A stretch of 51,047 nt of DNA from a bacterium D16-51 (GCA_003612285.1 RAYE01000043.1:1-51047), one strand, 5' to 3'. Counted from the stretch's first letter, positions 14,589-24,236 are shown. The notes: generated from the letters alone by a model not told the origin. Numbers and translations: made by a program.

Positions 14589-16925
14589 TTACCTGCTCCG
14601 GTTCGCGCTGTCCTCCCCCGGCTTCGTTGTCATCAGCCGATACAGGCGGGTATTCTTCGGGAATTTATTGATGAACGGCACAAGGGAGCTGCCGTACTTA
14701 ATCAGCCCGCACCCTGCGTCCGCATTGGTGATATAGCTCATCTGCTCGTTGGAGATGTTCAGCAAGTCCGCAAGTTTCTGGCGGTCGGACGCCGCCTGGT
14801 TCAGCATGACGATATATTCGCTGTTGGACAGCATTGTGCTGGCAAGGACGGAATCCAGCAGGTACTCCACGTTCTGCGTGATGGCGTTGGGGAACGCATT
14901 TCTTTTCCTAAATCTTCTCCATGCAGAATTGAAAAATGCCCCGGAATACTCATTCTCAAACACCACATGAAATTCATCCAGAAAGATATGGGTACGTTTC
15001 CCTTTCTTCCAGTTCTCCGTGACACGGTTCAGCATAGCGTCCGTGATGACCAAAAGCCCCATTGTCTTAAGCTGTTTCCCTAAGTCCATGATGTCATAGA
15101 CAATCATGCGGCTGTTCACGTCCACGTTGCTTTCATGGGCAAATGCGTCAAGACTGCCGCTGGTGAAAAGCTCCAACGCCAGCGCAAGGTCTTTCGCCTC
15201 ACGCTCCGGCTGCTCCAGCATTTTCTCCCGGAGCCTGCACAAAGTCGGCACGTTGCCGCCGCTCTGGTAATCCTCGTAAACTGCGGCGGTACAGCGGTCG
15301 ATAATGGATTTCTCCTTTGCGCTGACGCCCTTTTTGTCAAGCTGTTCAAATAGGGACAATACAAACTCGGACTTGTCAATGACCGGGTTCCCGCCATCGC
15401 CATAGCCTTCCACCATGTCCATCGCATTGATGTGGTCACGGCTCCCTGCCGCTATGCGGATGACCTCTCCGCCCATCGCTTCAATCAAAGAGCCGTACTC
15501 ACGTTCGGGATCGCATATCAGAATATCGTCCCCGGTGGCAAGGGCAAGGAACACAATCAGCATTTTTGCGCTGAAGGACTTGCCGCTCCCCGGCACCCCC
15601 AAAAGGAAAGAGTTCGGGTTTAACAGCTTCGCCTTGTTGCACATGATAAGGTTGTGGGAGATTGCGTTCTCCCCGCAGTAAATGCCGCCCTCGTCCATGA
15701 TTTCCTGCACCCGGAAAGGCATGAGAACCGCAAGGCTCTCCGTGGTGAGGGTTCTCAGCGCATTGATTTTCCGGTGTCCGATTGGCAGGGCGGTATTCAG
15801 CCCGTCCATCTGCTGGTATTTCAGGGTGGAAAACTGGCACAAATGTTTCCTCGCCACGGTCAAAATCGTATCCGTGTCTGCGTCAAGCTGCTCTTTCGTA
15901 TCGGCGGTATGAACCAGCGTCAATACCGCAAACATCATCCGCTGGTCACGGGTGGTCAAATCGTCCAGAAATTCCTTGCTCTCCTTCCGCTGCTGCTCCA
16001 TGTCATAGGGTACGACTGCGGAGAAATTGTTGTTGGCGTTCTGCTTCCTCTGCCAGTTGGTGATGTTGGTTTCCACGCCCAGCAGACGGTTCTCCACCTC
16101 CCGCACCGCCTCATCCGTGGGGATAGGGATTACATCAATACTCATCATCAGGTTGCGGCTTAAATCCGTAAGCTCCGCAATCATATTGTCTTTGATATAG
16201 GACGCATATTCCCTTAAAAACAGCACCCGCCCGTAACGGTTCCCCATGCGGAAATGGTCTTTTTCAAACTCAAGGCTGTCCGGGCAGATAAAGTCCTTAA
16301 AGCTGTGCCCTTTCCGCATGGTTTCCGACAAATCGAACCGGAAGCTGGTTTCCTCCCCGGTACGGTAGAAGTCATGCAATGCCCTGAGTTTATCCGTCGC
16401 ATCCATCTCCACGCATTTGGAGCCTAACCGTGAGAAATGGCTCACTAAGTCCGTGCCGGTGCGGGCAAAATACGTCCTCGCCTCCTCGATGGATTTCTTA
16501 TACACGGATACCGTAACATATTTCTCCTGCACAATGCTGTTGGCTCCCGTGGCTTTCTCTAAGAGCATGGCGTTGTACTCTTTCCGGTAAAGGTCAAGGC
16601 CGTCCTCCTGCATGGGGATTAGGATTGCCTTCTCAAAATCCTGTTTGTTCAGGCGGCGGTTGTTGATGGTGATTTTCGTGGTCGCCCCGCTGTCAAAGGA
16701 ATTGAGAAGCTCGCTGTACTCAAGGAACATGGCCTCCTTGTCCTCCCGGCTCGCCACCGCATAGTTGATGTCCACGAATTTATAGGTTCTGGCAAATTTG
16801 TTCCGCCCGATCTGGAAAATGCCGTCCGCCCATACCGCCTGAATGGAGATTGCCTGCTGGACGCCCTTGGGGATCACAAATTTCTCCTTGTCCTGCTTGA
16901 AAATGTTGCTCAATGTCTTAATCAT
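14589..16925 (-). CDS. virB4: VirB4-like conjugation ATPase
   Basis: Motor ATPase of the type IV secretion channel, 778 residues. The start at 16925 has AGGAG 10 bases upstream and overlaps the PrgI stop. The N-terminal half is the TrsE/VirB4 platform domain; the ATPase has Walker A GVPGSGKSFSAKM near 443, ICDPEREYGSLIEAMGG after it, Walker B IFLDEFHVVFENE near 648 and a final ITQNVEYLL/ANSEYIVMLNQ-type arm region. It acts at the inner face of the membrane, powering assembly of the channel. Neighbours PrgI, VirB6-like and Maff2 confirm the context. Confidence 0.96.
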   Translation of the reverse strand: MIKTLSNIFKQDKEKFVIPKGVQQAISIQAVWADGIFQIGRNKFARTYKFVDINYAVASREDKEAMFLEYSELLNSFDSGATTKITINNRRLNKQDFEKAILIPMQEDGLDLYRKEYNAMLLEKATGANSIVQEKYVTVSVYKKSIEEARTYFARTGTDLVSHFSRLGSKCVEMDATDKLRALHDFYRTGEETSFRFDLSETMRKGHSFKDFICPDSLEFEKDHFRMGNRYGRVLFLREYASYIKDNMIAELTDLSRNLMMSIDVIPIPTDEAVREVENRLLGVETNITNWQRKQNANNNFSAVVPYDMEQQRKESKEFLDDLTTRDQRMMFAVLTLVHTADTKEQLDADTDTILTVARKHLCQFSTLKYQQMDGLNTALPIGHRKINALRTLTTESLAVLMPFRVQEIMDEGGIYCGENAISHNLIMCNKAKLLNPNSFLLGVPGSGKSFSAKMLIVFLALATGDDILICDPEREYGSLIEAMGGEVIRIAAGSRDHINAMDMVEGYGDGGNPVIDKSEFVLSLFEQLDKKGVSAKEKSIIDRCTAAVYEDYQSGGNVPTLCRLREKMLEQPEREAKDLALALELFTSGSLDAFAHESNVDVNSRMIVYDIMDLGKQLKTMGLLVITDAMLNRVTENWKKGKRTHIFLDEFHVVFENEYSGAFFNSAWRRFRKRNAFPNAITQNVEYLLDSVLASTMLSNSEYIVMLNQAASDRQKLADLLNISNEQMSYITNADAGCGLIKYGSSLVPFINKFPKNTRLYRLMTTKPGEDSANRSR

Positions 16926-17283
16926 TCCGTTTCCGCTCCTCCCTTTCATGGTTCTCAATGCACGGCTTCACCGCTTCGTAATAGATGTTTTCCGGGTTAA
17001 ACAGCAGGCGTTTCGGGATAAGGAACTCTGATTTAATCCACGCCCACAAAAACTGCTCTGCGTTCATCCCGTGGTAGCGGATGAACCCTAACGCCGCAAA
17101 GGGAGCCGCCCCTAAAACGCACATCCAGCTCACGGTTTCCGTCCCCACATGGGGGCTGAGTAAAAAATAAAGCCCGACGGCAACGCCGCAGGCTAAGACA
17201 GAAAAAACGAACTGCCGCATGGACAGCCCGAAAAACATGGATTCCGTATAATTACGGATTTCCCGGTTTATTTTCACTTCCAA
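16918..17283 (-). CDS. prgI: PrgI family protein (VirB3-like)
   Basis: Protein of 121 residues with two close membrane helices (FVFSVLACGVAVGLYFLL and MCVLGAAPFAALGFI), preceded by the family start EVKINREIRNYTESMFFGLS and followed by a conserved cytoplasmic tail with PKRLLFNPEN. PrgI proteins take the place of VirB3 beside VirB4 in Gram-positive conjugation systems. Overlap with virB4 implies translational coupling. Confidence 0.92.
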   Translation of the reverse strand: MEVKINREIRNYTESMFFGLSMRQFVFSVLACGVAVGLYFLLSPHVGTETVSWMCVLGAAPFAALGFIRYHGMNAEQFLWAWIKSEFLIPKRLLFNPENIYYEAVKPCIENHEREERKRND

Positions 17284-17299
17284 AAATCCACACCTCCTC

Positions 17300-18139
17300 T
17301 TACAGTCCCATCATCTCACGCACTACCCGGTCTGCCATCTTCACGGCTCCCACCAGCACAAGCATGTTGAAAATCAATTCCCCGATATAAGTCCACACCA
17401 TTGTCACTGCCGCCGCATTGGGATCGACTGCGGGCGGGGACGCCGCAAACAGCGAAAATATGATGCAGGCAAGCACGATAATCGCCCCTTCCAGACACAC
17501 CGCCGCATAGGACTTGATAAAACTTTTCCCCACGTTCTGCGACGGCTCCCCGGCAAAAGTCGATAAGGGGATGGGCGCAATCGCCGTGTAAAGGTACAGA
17601 CGGAAAAACCGCCCGTACACGCTCATTATCATAATAAAACTTAACACCGTGATAAACAGCCCGCCAATCAGCGTCACCGCCCATAACGGTATGCTCTCAA
17701 AAAAGCCGCAGTCCTCCACCGCCTCCACAATCTCATTCGGAAGCACGGTCTGCTGTGCGGCTCCAAAGCCTGCGGTTCGCATAATTGTGCCGATTACCCC
17801 CTGCACGATGTTGAATAACGCCATCATCAGCTCCAGTCCATGCGATATGACGCCTTTCGCTATGGCAAACCGGACAAACAGCTTTAATGCGTGTTCCGGC
17901 TTTTTCACTTCCACAAAGCTGCCGCACGTCTTTACCACGCCGACAACAAAAAACAGCACCAAAAGGGCATAAGCCACCGCCTGCAGCGCCCCGTGGATGT
18001 TCACGATGGCAGTCCAGATGCCGCCGCCCTTAAAATTCTCCGGGGACTGCGTGAGGAGCCGCCATATCTCCGCCAGTTTCTCGTTCCATGTTTCCAGTGC
18101 ATTGACTAAATTCTGCACTACCCAGTTATCTGAATCCAC
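17300..18139 (-). CDS. VirB6/TrbL-like channel membrane protein
   Basis: Polytopic membrane protein of 279 residues. Hydrophobic segments: AVAYALLVLFFVVGVVKTCG, a second near GLELMMALFNIVQGVIGTIM, LWAVTLIGGLFITVLSFIMI, and two in the C-terminal part (CLEGAIIVLACIIFSLFAA, LIFNMLVLVGAVKMADR). The loop YLYTAIAPIPLSTFAGEPSQ is a typical signature of this ICE family. It would form part of the inner-membrane pore. The start is a GTG with AGGTG upstream; an overlapping ATG five bases earlier is out of frame. Confidence 0.85.
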   Translation of the reverse strand: MDSDNWVVQNLVNALETWNEKLAEIWRLLTQSPENFKGGGIWTAIVNIHGALQAVAYALLVLFFVVGVVKTCGSFVEVKKPEHALKLFVRFAIAKGVISHGLELMMALFNIVQGVIGTIMRTAGFGAAQQTVLPNEIVEAVEDCGFFESIPLWAVTLIGGLFITVLSFIMIMSVYGRFFRLYLYTAIAPIPLSTFAGEPSQNVGKSFIKSYAAVCLEGAIIVLACIIFSLFAASPPAVDPNAAAVTMVWTYIGELIFNMLVLVGAVKMADRVVREMMGL

Positions 18140-18230
18140 TCATTTCACCTCGCTTCTGGATATGGCAGGGGAGCCGCCAAAGCCCGCCCCCTGCCGCCAC
18201 TCTTTTTACATGATTATCCGGCAACTTCCA

Positions 18231-18575
18231 TCAGCCCGTGATAAGGGTTAAGATTTCCTTTGCAAAGGTGATGATGACGCCGCCCGCAAGGGTTAAGAAC
18301 CCGTTGGAACGCTGGCTCGGATCGTGGGACTGCAAAGACAATCCTACCTGCACGATGCCCCACCCCAACAGAATCAACCCGACTGCACGGATTAAGCCGA
18401 AAATGAAATCGGATAAATTGTTGATTACCGAAAGCGGATCTCCCGCCGCATACACCGTTGTTGCCCCGGCTGTCATCATAAGCACCAGTGCGGCGTACAC
18501 CGCCATCGCCCGCTTTGTCTTTCTGCCCATCGGCTGCCTGCTGGTTTCTTTGCTGTTCTCGTTTTTCTTCCTCAT
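18231..18575 (-). CDS. Maff2 family small membrane protein (VirB2-like)
   Basis: Protein of 114 residues. After a basic leader a hydrophobic segment (AVYAALVLMMTAGATTVYAA) looks like a signal peptide with AYAAG-type cleavage, followed by two helices (FIFGLIRAVGLILLGWGIVQ and FLTLAGGVIITFAKEILTLI) joined by a polar loop. This is the layout of VirB2-type pilins and of the Maff2 family found beside VirB6-like genes. GGAGG lies upstream of the ATG. A pilin-like or channel role is inferred. Confidence 0.85.
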   Translation of the reverse strand: MRKKNENSKETSRQPMGRKTKRAMAVYAALVLMMTAGATTVYAAGDPLSVINNLSDFIFGLIRAVGLILLGWGIVQVGLSLQSHDPSQRSNGFLTLAGGVIITFAKEILTLITG

Positions 18576-18691
18576 TGTTCTGTTTCCTCCTTGTTTTGGG
18601 ATTTTTAATCAGTTGCGCCCCGGCGTAACTGGCACCGATTTCACCGCTTGCGTTCCCCTGTGAAATCGTGTGCATCTGCCAGAGGCTTGTT

Positions 18692-20494
18692 TCAGTGGCT
18701 TTCAGCCGCTGAAACAATAGCTTCTAAATCCTCCTCGGATAAAAGCTCATAGGAATCGGTTCCGGCCTGTTCCTGCGTCACTTCGCCCTCCAGACTGTCC
18801 CCCAATGCAATGCTGCCCACTGCCTGCGTCACTTCCCCGTGGCGGTAGGGTTTCCCTTTCCCGTCCGTGGACAGCGCCACGTTGGGGTGTTTCAATATAT
18901 CAAATTTTTCATCCATCACCGGGCGTTCCCCCCGGATAAATAAAAGCGCATAGCGGTTGTCTAGCATACGCACTTCATCCGGTGTCAAAAGCTCACGCCC
19001 GGAAATCTGGTAGTTGGTGGAATAATTACCCGAATGCCCCGTTGATTTCCCATAGGTGTTCATGTCAATCGTGGCTTTCCCCAGCAGCTCGCTGACGTAC
19101 TTATGGGTTCCCTGCTCGTTGCCGCCCAGATATAAAAACTGGTCGCAGTTGCCCACAATGCTTTCCCACTGCTTCTCAAACAACGCCTTTAACTGCGCCA
19201 TGTTTTGCAGGATGATGGACACGCTGACTTCCCTAGACCGCATGACGGACAGGATTTTGTCAAAATCATCCGGCAAACTGACGTTCGCAAATTCATCCAT
19301 TAAAAAATGCACATGGACGGGGAGCCTGCCGCCGTGCTTGTGGTCGGCAAGGTAAAATAACTGCTGGAATAGCTGTGTGTACAAAATAGATACCAAAAAA
19401 TTGTAGCTGGTATCGTTGTCCGGTATCAGCGCAAACAACGCCACTTTCTTCTCCCCCAGCGATGGCAGGTCTAAATCATCCGTTGCGGTGAGTGCCGCAA
19501 GGCTGGAAAGGTTGAATTTCTCCAGCCTCGCCGCCAACGTGATCTGGATGGATTTCAGCGTTTTCGCACTCCCTGAATGGTAGTCCTTGTAGTATTTCAC
19601 TGCGATATGCTCCGGCTCCCGCATTTCCAGACGCTCAAACAGCTCGTCCAACGGGGACTGGTATTCATCGTTGTCTTCCCGGACTTCCCCCGCCCGTAAC
19701 AGCTCCATCACCATCGGGAAATTCTGCTCGTCTTTTGGTGCCTCATATTTCAGGTAGAAAATCAGTGCAAGCAATAGCATGGACGCCGCCGTGTCCCAGA
19801 AGGGATCGTTAGACTGGCTCCCCTTCGGCGTGGTCGCTTTAAAGAGGTTCGTCACAAGCCGCTGCACGTCGTTATCGTCCTTCAGGTACATGAACGGATT
19901 GTAACAGTGGCTTTTTTCCATGTTGATTAAATCCAGCACACGCACCTCATACCCCTTTTCCTCCAGAAGATGCCCGGTGTCCCGCAGGTTCTCCCCTTTC
20001 GGATCAAGGACAACAAAAGACGTGTTCGCCTGCATGAGGTTCGGCTTCGCATAAAACCTCGTCTTTCCAGCTCCGCTCCCGCCCACCACGATGGTGAGCA
20101 GGTTGCGGCGGTGCCTGCGGCTGTCATAGCTGATCCGCACGTTGGACGTCATAATCTTGTTGGCTCCAAAATCTTTCTCGCTGTATTTCTGGTTGACCGC
20201 CCGTGCATTTCCCCATACGGCAGAACCATGTTCCTCGCCCCTGCGGTAGTTCCTGCGTGTGGACGCATAAATGCCAATCCCCATGCCGTATATCAGCAGG
20301 AAAATGAGGACAGCCCTTAAGCTGTCCCCACATAACCGGATAGAAAACGGATGGTTGATTGCGTCCGGAAACCCCCGTATGATTTCAGGCAGCCCGCCCG
20401 CAAGGTACGGTGCCGTCAAGAGGGCAAGCCAGATAACGGGAAGGATGCCGAAAGCCGCAAATATCCACGCCGCCTGCTTCTCACCGTTCCTCAT
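18692..20494 (-). CDS. virD4: VirD4/TraG type IV coupling protein
   Basis: DNA-pumping ATPase that brings the relaxase-DNA complex to the channel, 600 residues. Two N-terminal membrane helices (AAWIFAAFGILPVIWLALLT; LRAVLIFLLIYGMGIGIYAS) anchor it. Walker A is VVGGSGAGKTRFYAKPN near 140, with SFVVLDPKGENLRDTGHLLE after it, and Walker B HFLMDEFANVSLPDDFD near 400; the sequence SGRELLTPDEVRMLDN ends the motor domain. The C-terminal acidic tail (EGEVTQEQAGTDSYELLSEE) may bind substrate. It overlaps the upstream small gene by 14 bases. Confidence 0.96.
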   Translation of the reverse strand: MRNGEKQAAWIFAAFGILPVIWLALLTAPYLAGGLPEIIRGFPDAINHPFSIRLCGDSLRAVLIFLLIYGMGIGIYASTRRNYRRGEEHGSAVWGNARAVNQKYSEKDFGANKIMTSNVRISYDSRRHRRNLLTIVVGGSGAGKTRFYAKPNLMQANTSFVVLDPKGENLRDTGHLLEEKGYEVRVLDLINMEKSHCYNPFMYLKDDNDVQRLVTNLFKATTPKGSQSNDPFWDTAASMLLLALIFYLKYEAPKDEQNFPMVMELLRAGEVREDNDEYQSPLDELFERLEMREPEHIAVKYYKDYHSGSAKTLKSIQITLAARLEKFNLSSLAALTATDDLDLPSLGEKKVALFALIPDNDTSYNFLVSILYTQLFQQLFYLADHKHGGRLPVHVHFLMDEFANVSLPDDFDKILSVMRSREVSVSIILQNMAQLKALFEKQWESIVGNCDQFLYLGGNEQGTHKYVSELLGKATIDMNTYGKSTGHSGNYSTNYQISGRELLTPDEVRMLDNRYALLFIRGERPVMDEKFDILKHPNVALSTDGKGKPYRHGEVTQAVGSIALGDSLEGEVTQEQAGTDSYELLSEEDLEAIVSAAESH

Positions 20495-20693
20495 GGCATC
20501 TGCGTCCCCTTTTCTCTTTCTCCGGCGGCTCCTCGATCAGCTCGATGACTTTCAGCAATACATCATCCACTGCGTCGCTCGGCCTGCCCTCCTTTATCAT
20601 CTGGTTGCGCTCGTCTTTTAAGGCATGGAAAATCACGCCGTATTCGTATTTGTCCAACTCAAGGGTTTTCTTTTCCCCGCTCAAATTCACCAC
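20481..20693 (-). CDS. Small conserved ICE protein upstream of virD4
   Basis: Protein of up to 70 residues, helical and charged: LDKYEYGVIFHALKDERNQM is the recognisable core, followed by an acidic/basic tail. No domain is identified. The start is uncertain: two GTG codons lie too close to GGAGG, while a TTG 8 bases after GGAGG would give 67 residues. It overlaps the start of virD4, so a coupled, accessory role in transfer is plausible. Confidence 0.65.
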   Translation of the reverse strand: MVNLSGEKKTLELDKYEYGVIFHALKDERNQMIKEGRPSDAVDDVLLKVIELIEEPPEKEKRGRRCHEER

Positions 20694-20699
20694 CTCCGT

Positions 20700-20927
20700 C
20701 TATCGTTCCTGCTCCCTGCTTTTTACCTTGTAATCCCGGATTGGCATTTCCCCGTATGCGTCAAGCAGGCGGTCAACTTTTTCGGATTCCGCAAAGGTTG
20801 CGCCACGGTACAGCGGGTACGTCACGCCCTCCACGCATACCCTGCCGCCTGTCGGCTCAAGGCCAATGCCGGATAGGGTTTCTTCCGGGAAAAGGTTGAA
20901 ATTATAACCTGCTTTCACTGCCCTCAT
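20700..20927 (-). CDS. Small conserved ICE protein of unknown function
   Basis: Protein of 75 residues. It reads like a small beta-rich domain (VKAGYNFNLFPEETLSGIGL, GRVCVEGVTYPLYRGATFAE) and ends in a basic tail. Its ATG overlaps the stop of the ArdC-like gene (ATGA) and it lies 6 bases before the next gene. Not recognised; kept because of the tight operon and good coding look. Confidence 0.65.
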   Translation of the reverse strand: MRAVKAGYNFNLFPEETLSGIGLEPTGGRVCVEGVTYPLYRGATFAESEKVDRLLDAYGEMPIRDYKVKSREQER

Positions 20928-21856
20928 CTTGCGTCCTCCCGGTTATGCTGCGCCTGCGGCTGCTGCCTCTGGCTCTGGTTCCTGCCCGGCTCCAGCACTT
21001 TCGCCATGCGGGAAGAAATGTCGCCCGCTGCGTCACGGACTTTGGATAACTCCCCACGGACTTCCTGCGGCTCCATGCCCTCGAAAAATTCCGGCGCATG
21101 GGTGAAGTCAAACCCCTGCGTGTCCACGCCATACTTTTTGCAGAGCAGGTAGGACGCACAATAGGCATGGAAGGCGTCCTCGTTGCGGTCGTAATTCTTG
21201 TCCCCGTCCGCAAACCCGGCAAGGGCAAGCTCCGGCGTCACGCTCCGGAAAATCTCCTGTGCGCTCATGCCCTTGCGTACATAAATGCAGCCCTCCTCCG
21301 GCTCGAACAGCGCCCCCTTGTCCTCCGGCATCTGATCCGGCTCCGCCGCAACGATGGCAACGGGCGGGTTGTTCACCACTGCCCTCACAAGCTGTGCGTC
21401 CGTGATTTCCGCCTGCGCCTGCTGAATCTTGCCCCCTGCGGTGGTCTGGGAGATGTCGTACACTTTTTTCGCATTGTAATAGGTTCCGGTGCTGCCGTCC
21501 TCACGCTCGTACTCTTTTCCCGGCTCCATAATCAGGATGGGGCTGTTCCGCTCCTGCCTTTTCACATAGGCTCCCTGATCCCGCCAGTAACCGTAATCGC
21601 CAATCTTCTGTGCCTCCGGTTTCTGCGCCATAATCAGCAGGGCATTGTTGGCGGTGTAGCGGTCAAAGCGGCTCTGCACGTCAAGATACTGCTGAAACGA
21701 CTGCCCGTCCGTGGCCACCGCCGCCGTCATCTGCTCGGACATCTCATAGCAGCGGCTCCTATTGTTTTTGCTTTCTGCGATAAATGCCGCCACCCGGTCA
21801 TCCTGCGGCACGGCGGATACGTTCAATAAAGAATCAAGGCTGAAATTACTGTCCAT
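20924..21856 (-). CDS. ArdC-like protein with degenerate metallopeptidase domain
   Basis: Protein of 310 residues. The N-terminal half matches ArdC-type ssDNA-binding domains: QQYLDVQSRFDRYTANNALL, IMAQKPEAQKIGDYGYWRDQ, GAYVKRQERNSPILIMEPG. The C-terminal half resembles the peptidase part, but where an HExxH zinc motif is expected it reads VTPELALAGFADGD, so zinc catalysis looks lost. ArdC proteins protect incoming DNA from restriction. It sits between PcfB and two small genes in the transfer operon. The family is likely; loss of activity is read from the missing histidines. Confidence 0.75.
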   Translation of the reverse strand: MDSNFSLDSLLNVSAVPQDDRVAAFIAESKNNRSRCYEMSEQMTAAVATDGQSFQQYLDVQSRFDRYTANNALLIMAQKPEAQKIGDYGYWRDQGAYVKRQERNSPILIMEPGKEYEREDGSTGTYYNAKKVYDISQTTAGGKIQQAQAEITDAQLVRAVVNNPPVAIVAAEPDQMPEDKGALFEPEEGCIYVRKGMSAQEIFRSVTPELALAGFADGDKNYDRNEDAFHAYCASYLLCKKYGVDTQGFDFTHAPEFFEGMEPQEVRGELSKVRDAAGDISSRMAKVLEPGRNQSQRQQPQAQHNREDAR

Positions 21857-21862
21857 ACATAG

Positions 21863-22777
21863 TTACCTCTCTTTCGATTTTTTGTTTTTTCTTTTTGCCT
21901 GCGGCTGTTTATGCTGCAACGGCTTCTGGTTCTTACTTTTTGTGTCCTTTGCTGGCTCGCCCCGGCTCGGTGCGTCCGCCTCTTTCTTCCTCGCTGCCTG
22001 AATCTCCTTTAATTCCTCCCGCACGGACGGTTTCTCCGGCGTGGCTGGCTGGTACAGCTTAGAAGTACCCTCTGCGATTTTCCTTTGCTTCCCGGAGATA
22101 GGCTCGGACTGACGGGATTTCGCAGCCCTGCCCGAAGAGGGGTTTTGCCGCTGTCCCTCCTCTTTCTGAACCGGGCTTCCCAACAGCTCATCCACCAGCA
22201 AGTCTTCCTGTGACTTCCCCGGCCTGTCTTTCTCCGGTTCCGGCTGTGACTGCGGCTCCCCTGCCTTCGTTTTTTCCGGTGACGGTTTCTTTTTCGGCGG
22301 TTCTTTTGTTTTCTCCTTTCCGGGAGCCGCCTTTTCCCCTTTTGCCTGCGATTTTTCTTCCCTCGACTTCTGGATTTCCGTCTTAATCTGTGCCGCCTCC
22401 GTGACGGACGCAAACTTGAAGCGTTCCACGATGCGGTTGATGCGGGGCGCATCCTCCTCCTTCACCATAATGTCCACCATGCCGTCGCTGCTCCCTTTTG
22501 GATCACGGACGGCGCAGTAGAGGATTCCGTACCGCTTCGCCTCCTGCACAAATTTCTTTAAGTCGCTCTCCTTTACGGAGAACACGGTAAGCGGCTTCCC
22601 GGAGCGCACTAAGGTTTCCAGCCTCGCCCTGCCTTTGGTCTTTTTCTGCTCTTTTAAGATGGCGTACAAAAGCACGGCAAGCTGTTTCGCCCCTTCGCCG
22701 GAGATTTTTAAAGCCGCCTCCCCCACTTCCAGCGACATACGCACCACCTGGTCAGCGGCTTCGCCTGATGTGTTCAT
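21863..22777 (-). CDS. pcfB: PcfB family protein
   Basis: Protein of 304 residues, starting at 22777 where GGAGGG precedes the ATG; it overlaps the relaxase end by 26 bases. The N-terminal 130 residues are the PcfB domain (VVRMSLEVGEAALKISGEGA, KQLAVLLYAILKEQKKTKGR, VKESDLKKFVQEAKRYGILY), and the rest is a long disordered tail of Lys, Glu, Pro and Ser. PcfB is a conserved accessory of Gram-positive conjugation, usually between relaxase and coupling protein as here. Exact role unknown. Confidence 0.88.
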   Translation of the reverse strand: MNTSGEAADQVVRMSLEVGEAALKISGEGAKQLAVLLYAILKEQKKTKGRARLETLVRSGKPLTVFSVKESDLKKFVQEAKRYGILYCAVRDPKGSSDGMVDIMVKEEDAPRINRIVERFKFASVTEAAQIKTEIQKSREEKSQAKGEKAAPGKEKTKEPPKKKPSPEKTKAGEPQSQPEPEKDRPGKSQEDLLVDELLGSPVQKEEGQRQNPSSGRAAKSRQSEPISGKQRKIAEGTSKLYQPATPEKPSVREELKEIQAARKKEADAPSRGEPAKDTKSKNQKPLQHKQPQAKRKNKKSKER

Positions 22778-24236
22778 GGACTGTTCCCTCCTTTTCCGTG
22801 CGGATGTTCTTTTTATCCACACTATTTTCCTGCCGCACGGCTTCTAATTTTTCTTTCATTGCGCCGGAACGTGCGGCTATCCCGTCGCAGAGTCCCACCT
22901 CCTTTCTCAGCTCCCCAATCTGCTTTGTCAGGGCGGAGATTTCTTCTTTTATCTCTGACAGCTTTTCGCCGTCTTTGACGCTGCGGCTCTGATACCGCAG
23001 GTGTTTCCTTTTGTCCGCAAGCCCCGCCATCTTCCCCTGCAAATCTTCCTTCAATGAAAAAAGCTGCTCCGTGGTATCAATCCGATAACGGCAGAGCAGC
23101 CTTGTTTCCTTTGAAATCTTATCCAGTTTTATCAAGTCCTCCCTAAGCAGCATGTGTACCTGCTTCGGATTTACGGGCGGTCTGTTTTTGGGCAGGATTC
23201 CCAACAGGTAACAGTAATGCAGGTACAGCCCACGGAGTCCGCCGATTTTCCTTGCCCGCTGTAAATTCCCATGCACTTTTATGACATAGGTTTTCTTTTC
23301 CGGCGATGGGGCAGGCGGCGCAGGCTTTTCTATCTTCTGCGTGAGTATCCGCCTGCGGATGGATTCTAAGGTGTATTCCTCGCCTAAGTTCCTCGCCAGC
23401 TTCATCCCCCGATCCCTGCCCTCCGCCCGTACCGTGACGTCCTTCCCGAATTTGATGGAATACCCTTTCTCTTTCAGGTAATGGAAAAACTGCTTTTCCG
23501 TCCTCGCCTTTGCGATGGCTTCGTCCACGTCCGCCTTTATCATCCCCAGATAGGTAGGTCTGCCTTCCTGCTCTGCCCGCCACTCGCCATAATTCTTTGC
23601 CCTCTGCTTTGGGTTCTCTATGACGGACAATCCGTATTCCCGGCACAGCCTGTCGGAAGCGTCCCGCATATCCCGGTAATCCCGATTGCTGCGGTGATAC
23701 CTAAGTCCGTCCGCAAAGGAAACGGAGTTCACCACGAAATGGTTGTGCAGGTGGTGCGCCTTGTCTAAATGGGTAGCGACAATGACCTGAAAGCGGCTCC
23801 CCCACAATTCCTCCGCCAGCTTCACGCCAATCTCATGCGCCATCGCCGGGGTACATTCCCCCGGCGCAAAGGACTGGTAGCCGTGGAACGCCATAATGCC
23901 CTCGTCTTTCCCAAACCGCTTTTTGACCGCCATCATTTCTGAGCGGGCGGTAGTCGGGGCGCAGTTGATGCCGGACACATACTGCTCCATGACCTTCTCG
24001 TTTTCATCATCTATTTCCTCCGCTTGCGTTTTTCCCGCTTTCCCCTGCTGTCTGGTCTTTTCCGCATTGACCGCATAGGCGATGACGTCGGACAGCCCCT
24101 GCGTTTCTTTCCCCTCCATGCCGGACAGCTCCGGCAGCTTTGCGATTTCGGGACTTCTCGTTTTGTCCGGGTTCTCAACATAAATAACGACTTTCCCCAG
24201 CCAGCCTTTGACGCTCCAGATAGATGTCGTTGCCAT
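22752..24236 (-). CDS. MobP-type relaxase (mobilisation nuclease)
   Basis: Nicks oriT and stays bound to the 5' end, 494 residues. The N-terminus carries the motif-I tyrosine region (LGKVVIYVENPDKT), and motif III is THLDKAHHLHNHFVVNSVSF near residue 160, the metal-binding His triad of MOBP enzymes. A coiled-coil C-terminal half (about 370-470) follows. It starts on the same base where MobC ends (24236), so the two are coupled. The oriT candidate lies 500 bases upstream of it. Confidence 0.95.
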   Translation of the reverse strand: MATTSIWSVKGWLGKVVIYVENPDKTRSPEIAKLPELSGMEGKETQGLSDVIAYAVNAEKTRQQGKAGKTQAEEIDDENEKVMEQYVSGINCAPTTARSEMMAVKKRFGKDEGIMAFHGYQSFAPGECTPAMAHEIGVKLAEELWGSRFQVIVATHLDKAHHLHNHFVVNSVSFADGLRYHRSNRDYRDMRDASDRLCREYGLSVIENPKQRAKNYGEWRAEQEGRPTYLGMIKADVDEAIAKARTEKQFFHYLKEKGYSIKFGKDVTVRAEGRDRGMKLARNLGEEYTLESIRRRILTQKIEKPAPPAPSPEKKTYVIKVHGNLQRARKIGGLRGLYLHYCYLLGILPKNRPPVNPKQVHMLLREDLIKLDKISKETRLLCRYRIDTTEQLFSLKEDLQGKMAGLADKRKHLRYQSRSVKDGEKLSEIKEEISALTKQIGELRKEVGLCDGIAARSGAMKEKLEAVRQENSVDKKNIRTEKEGTVHEHIRRSR

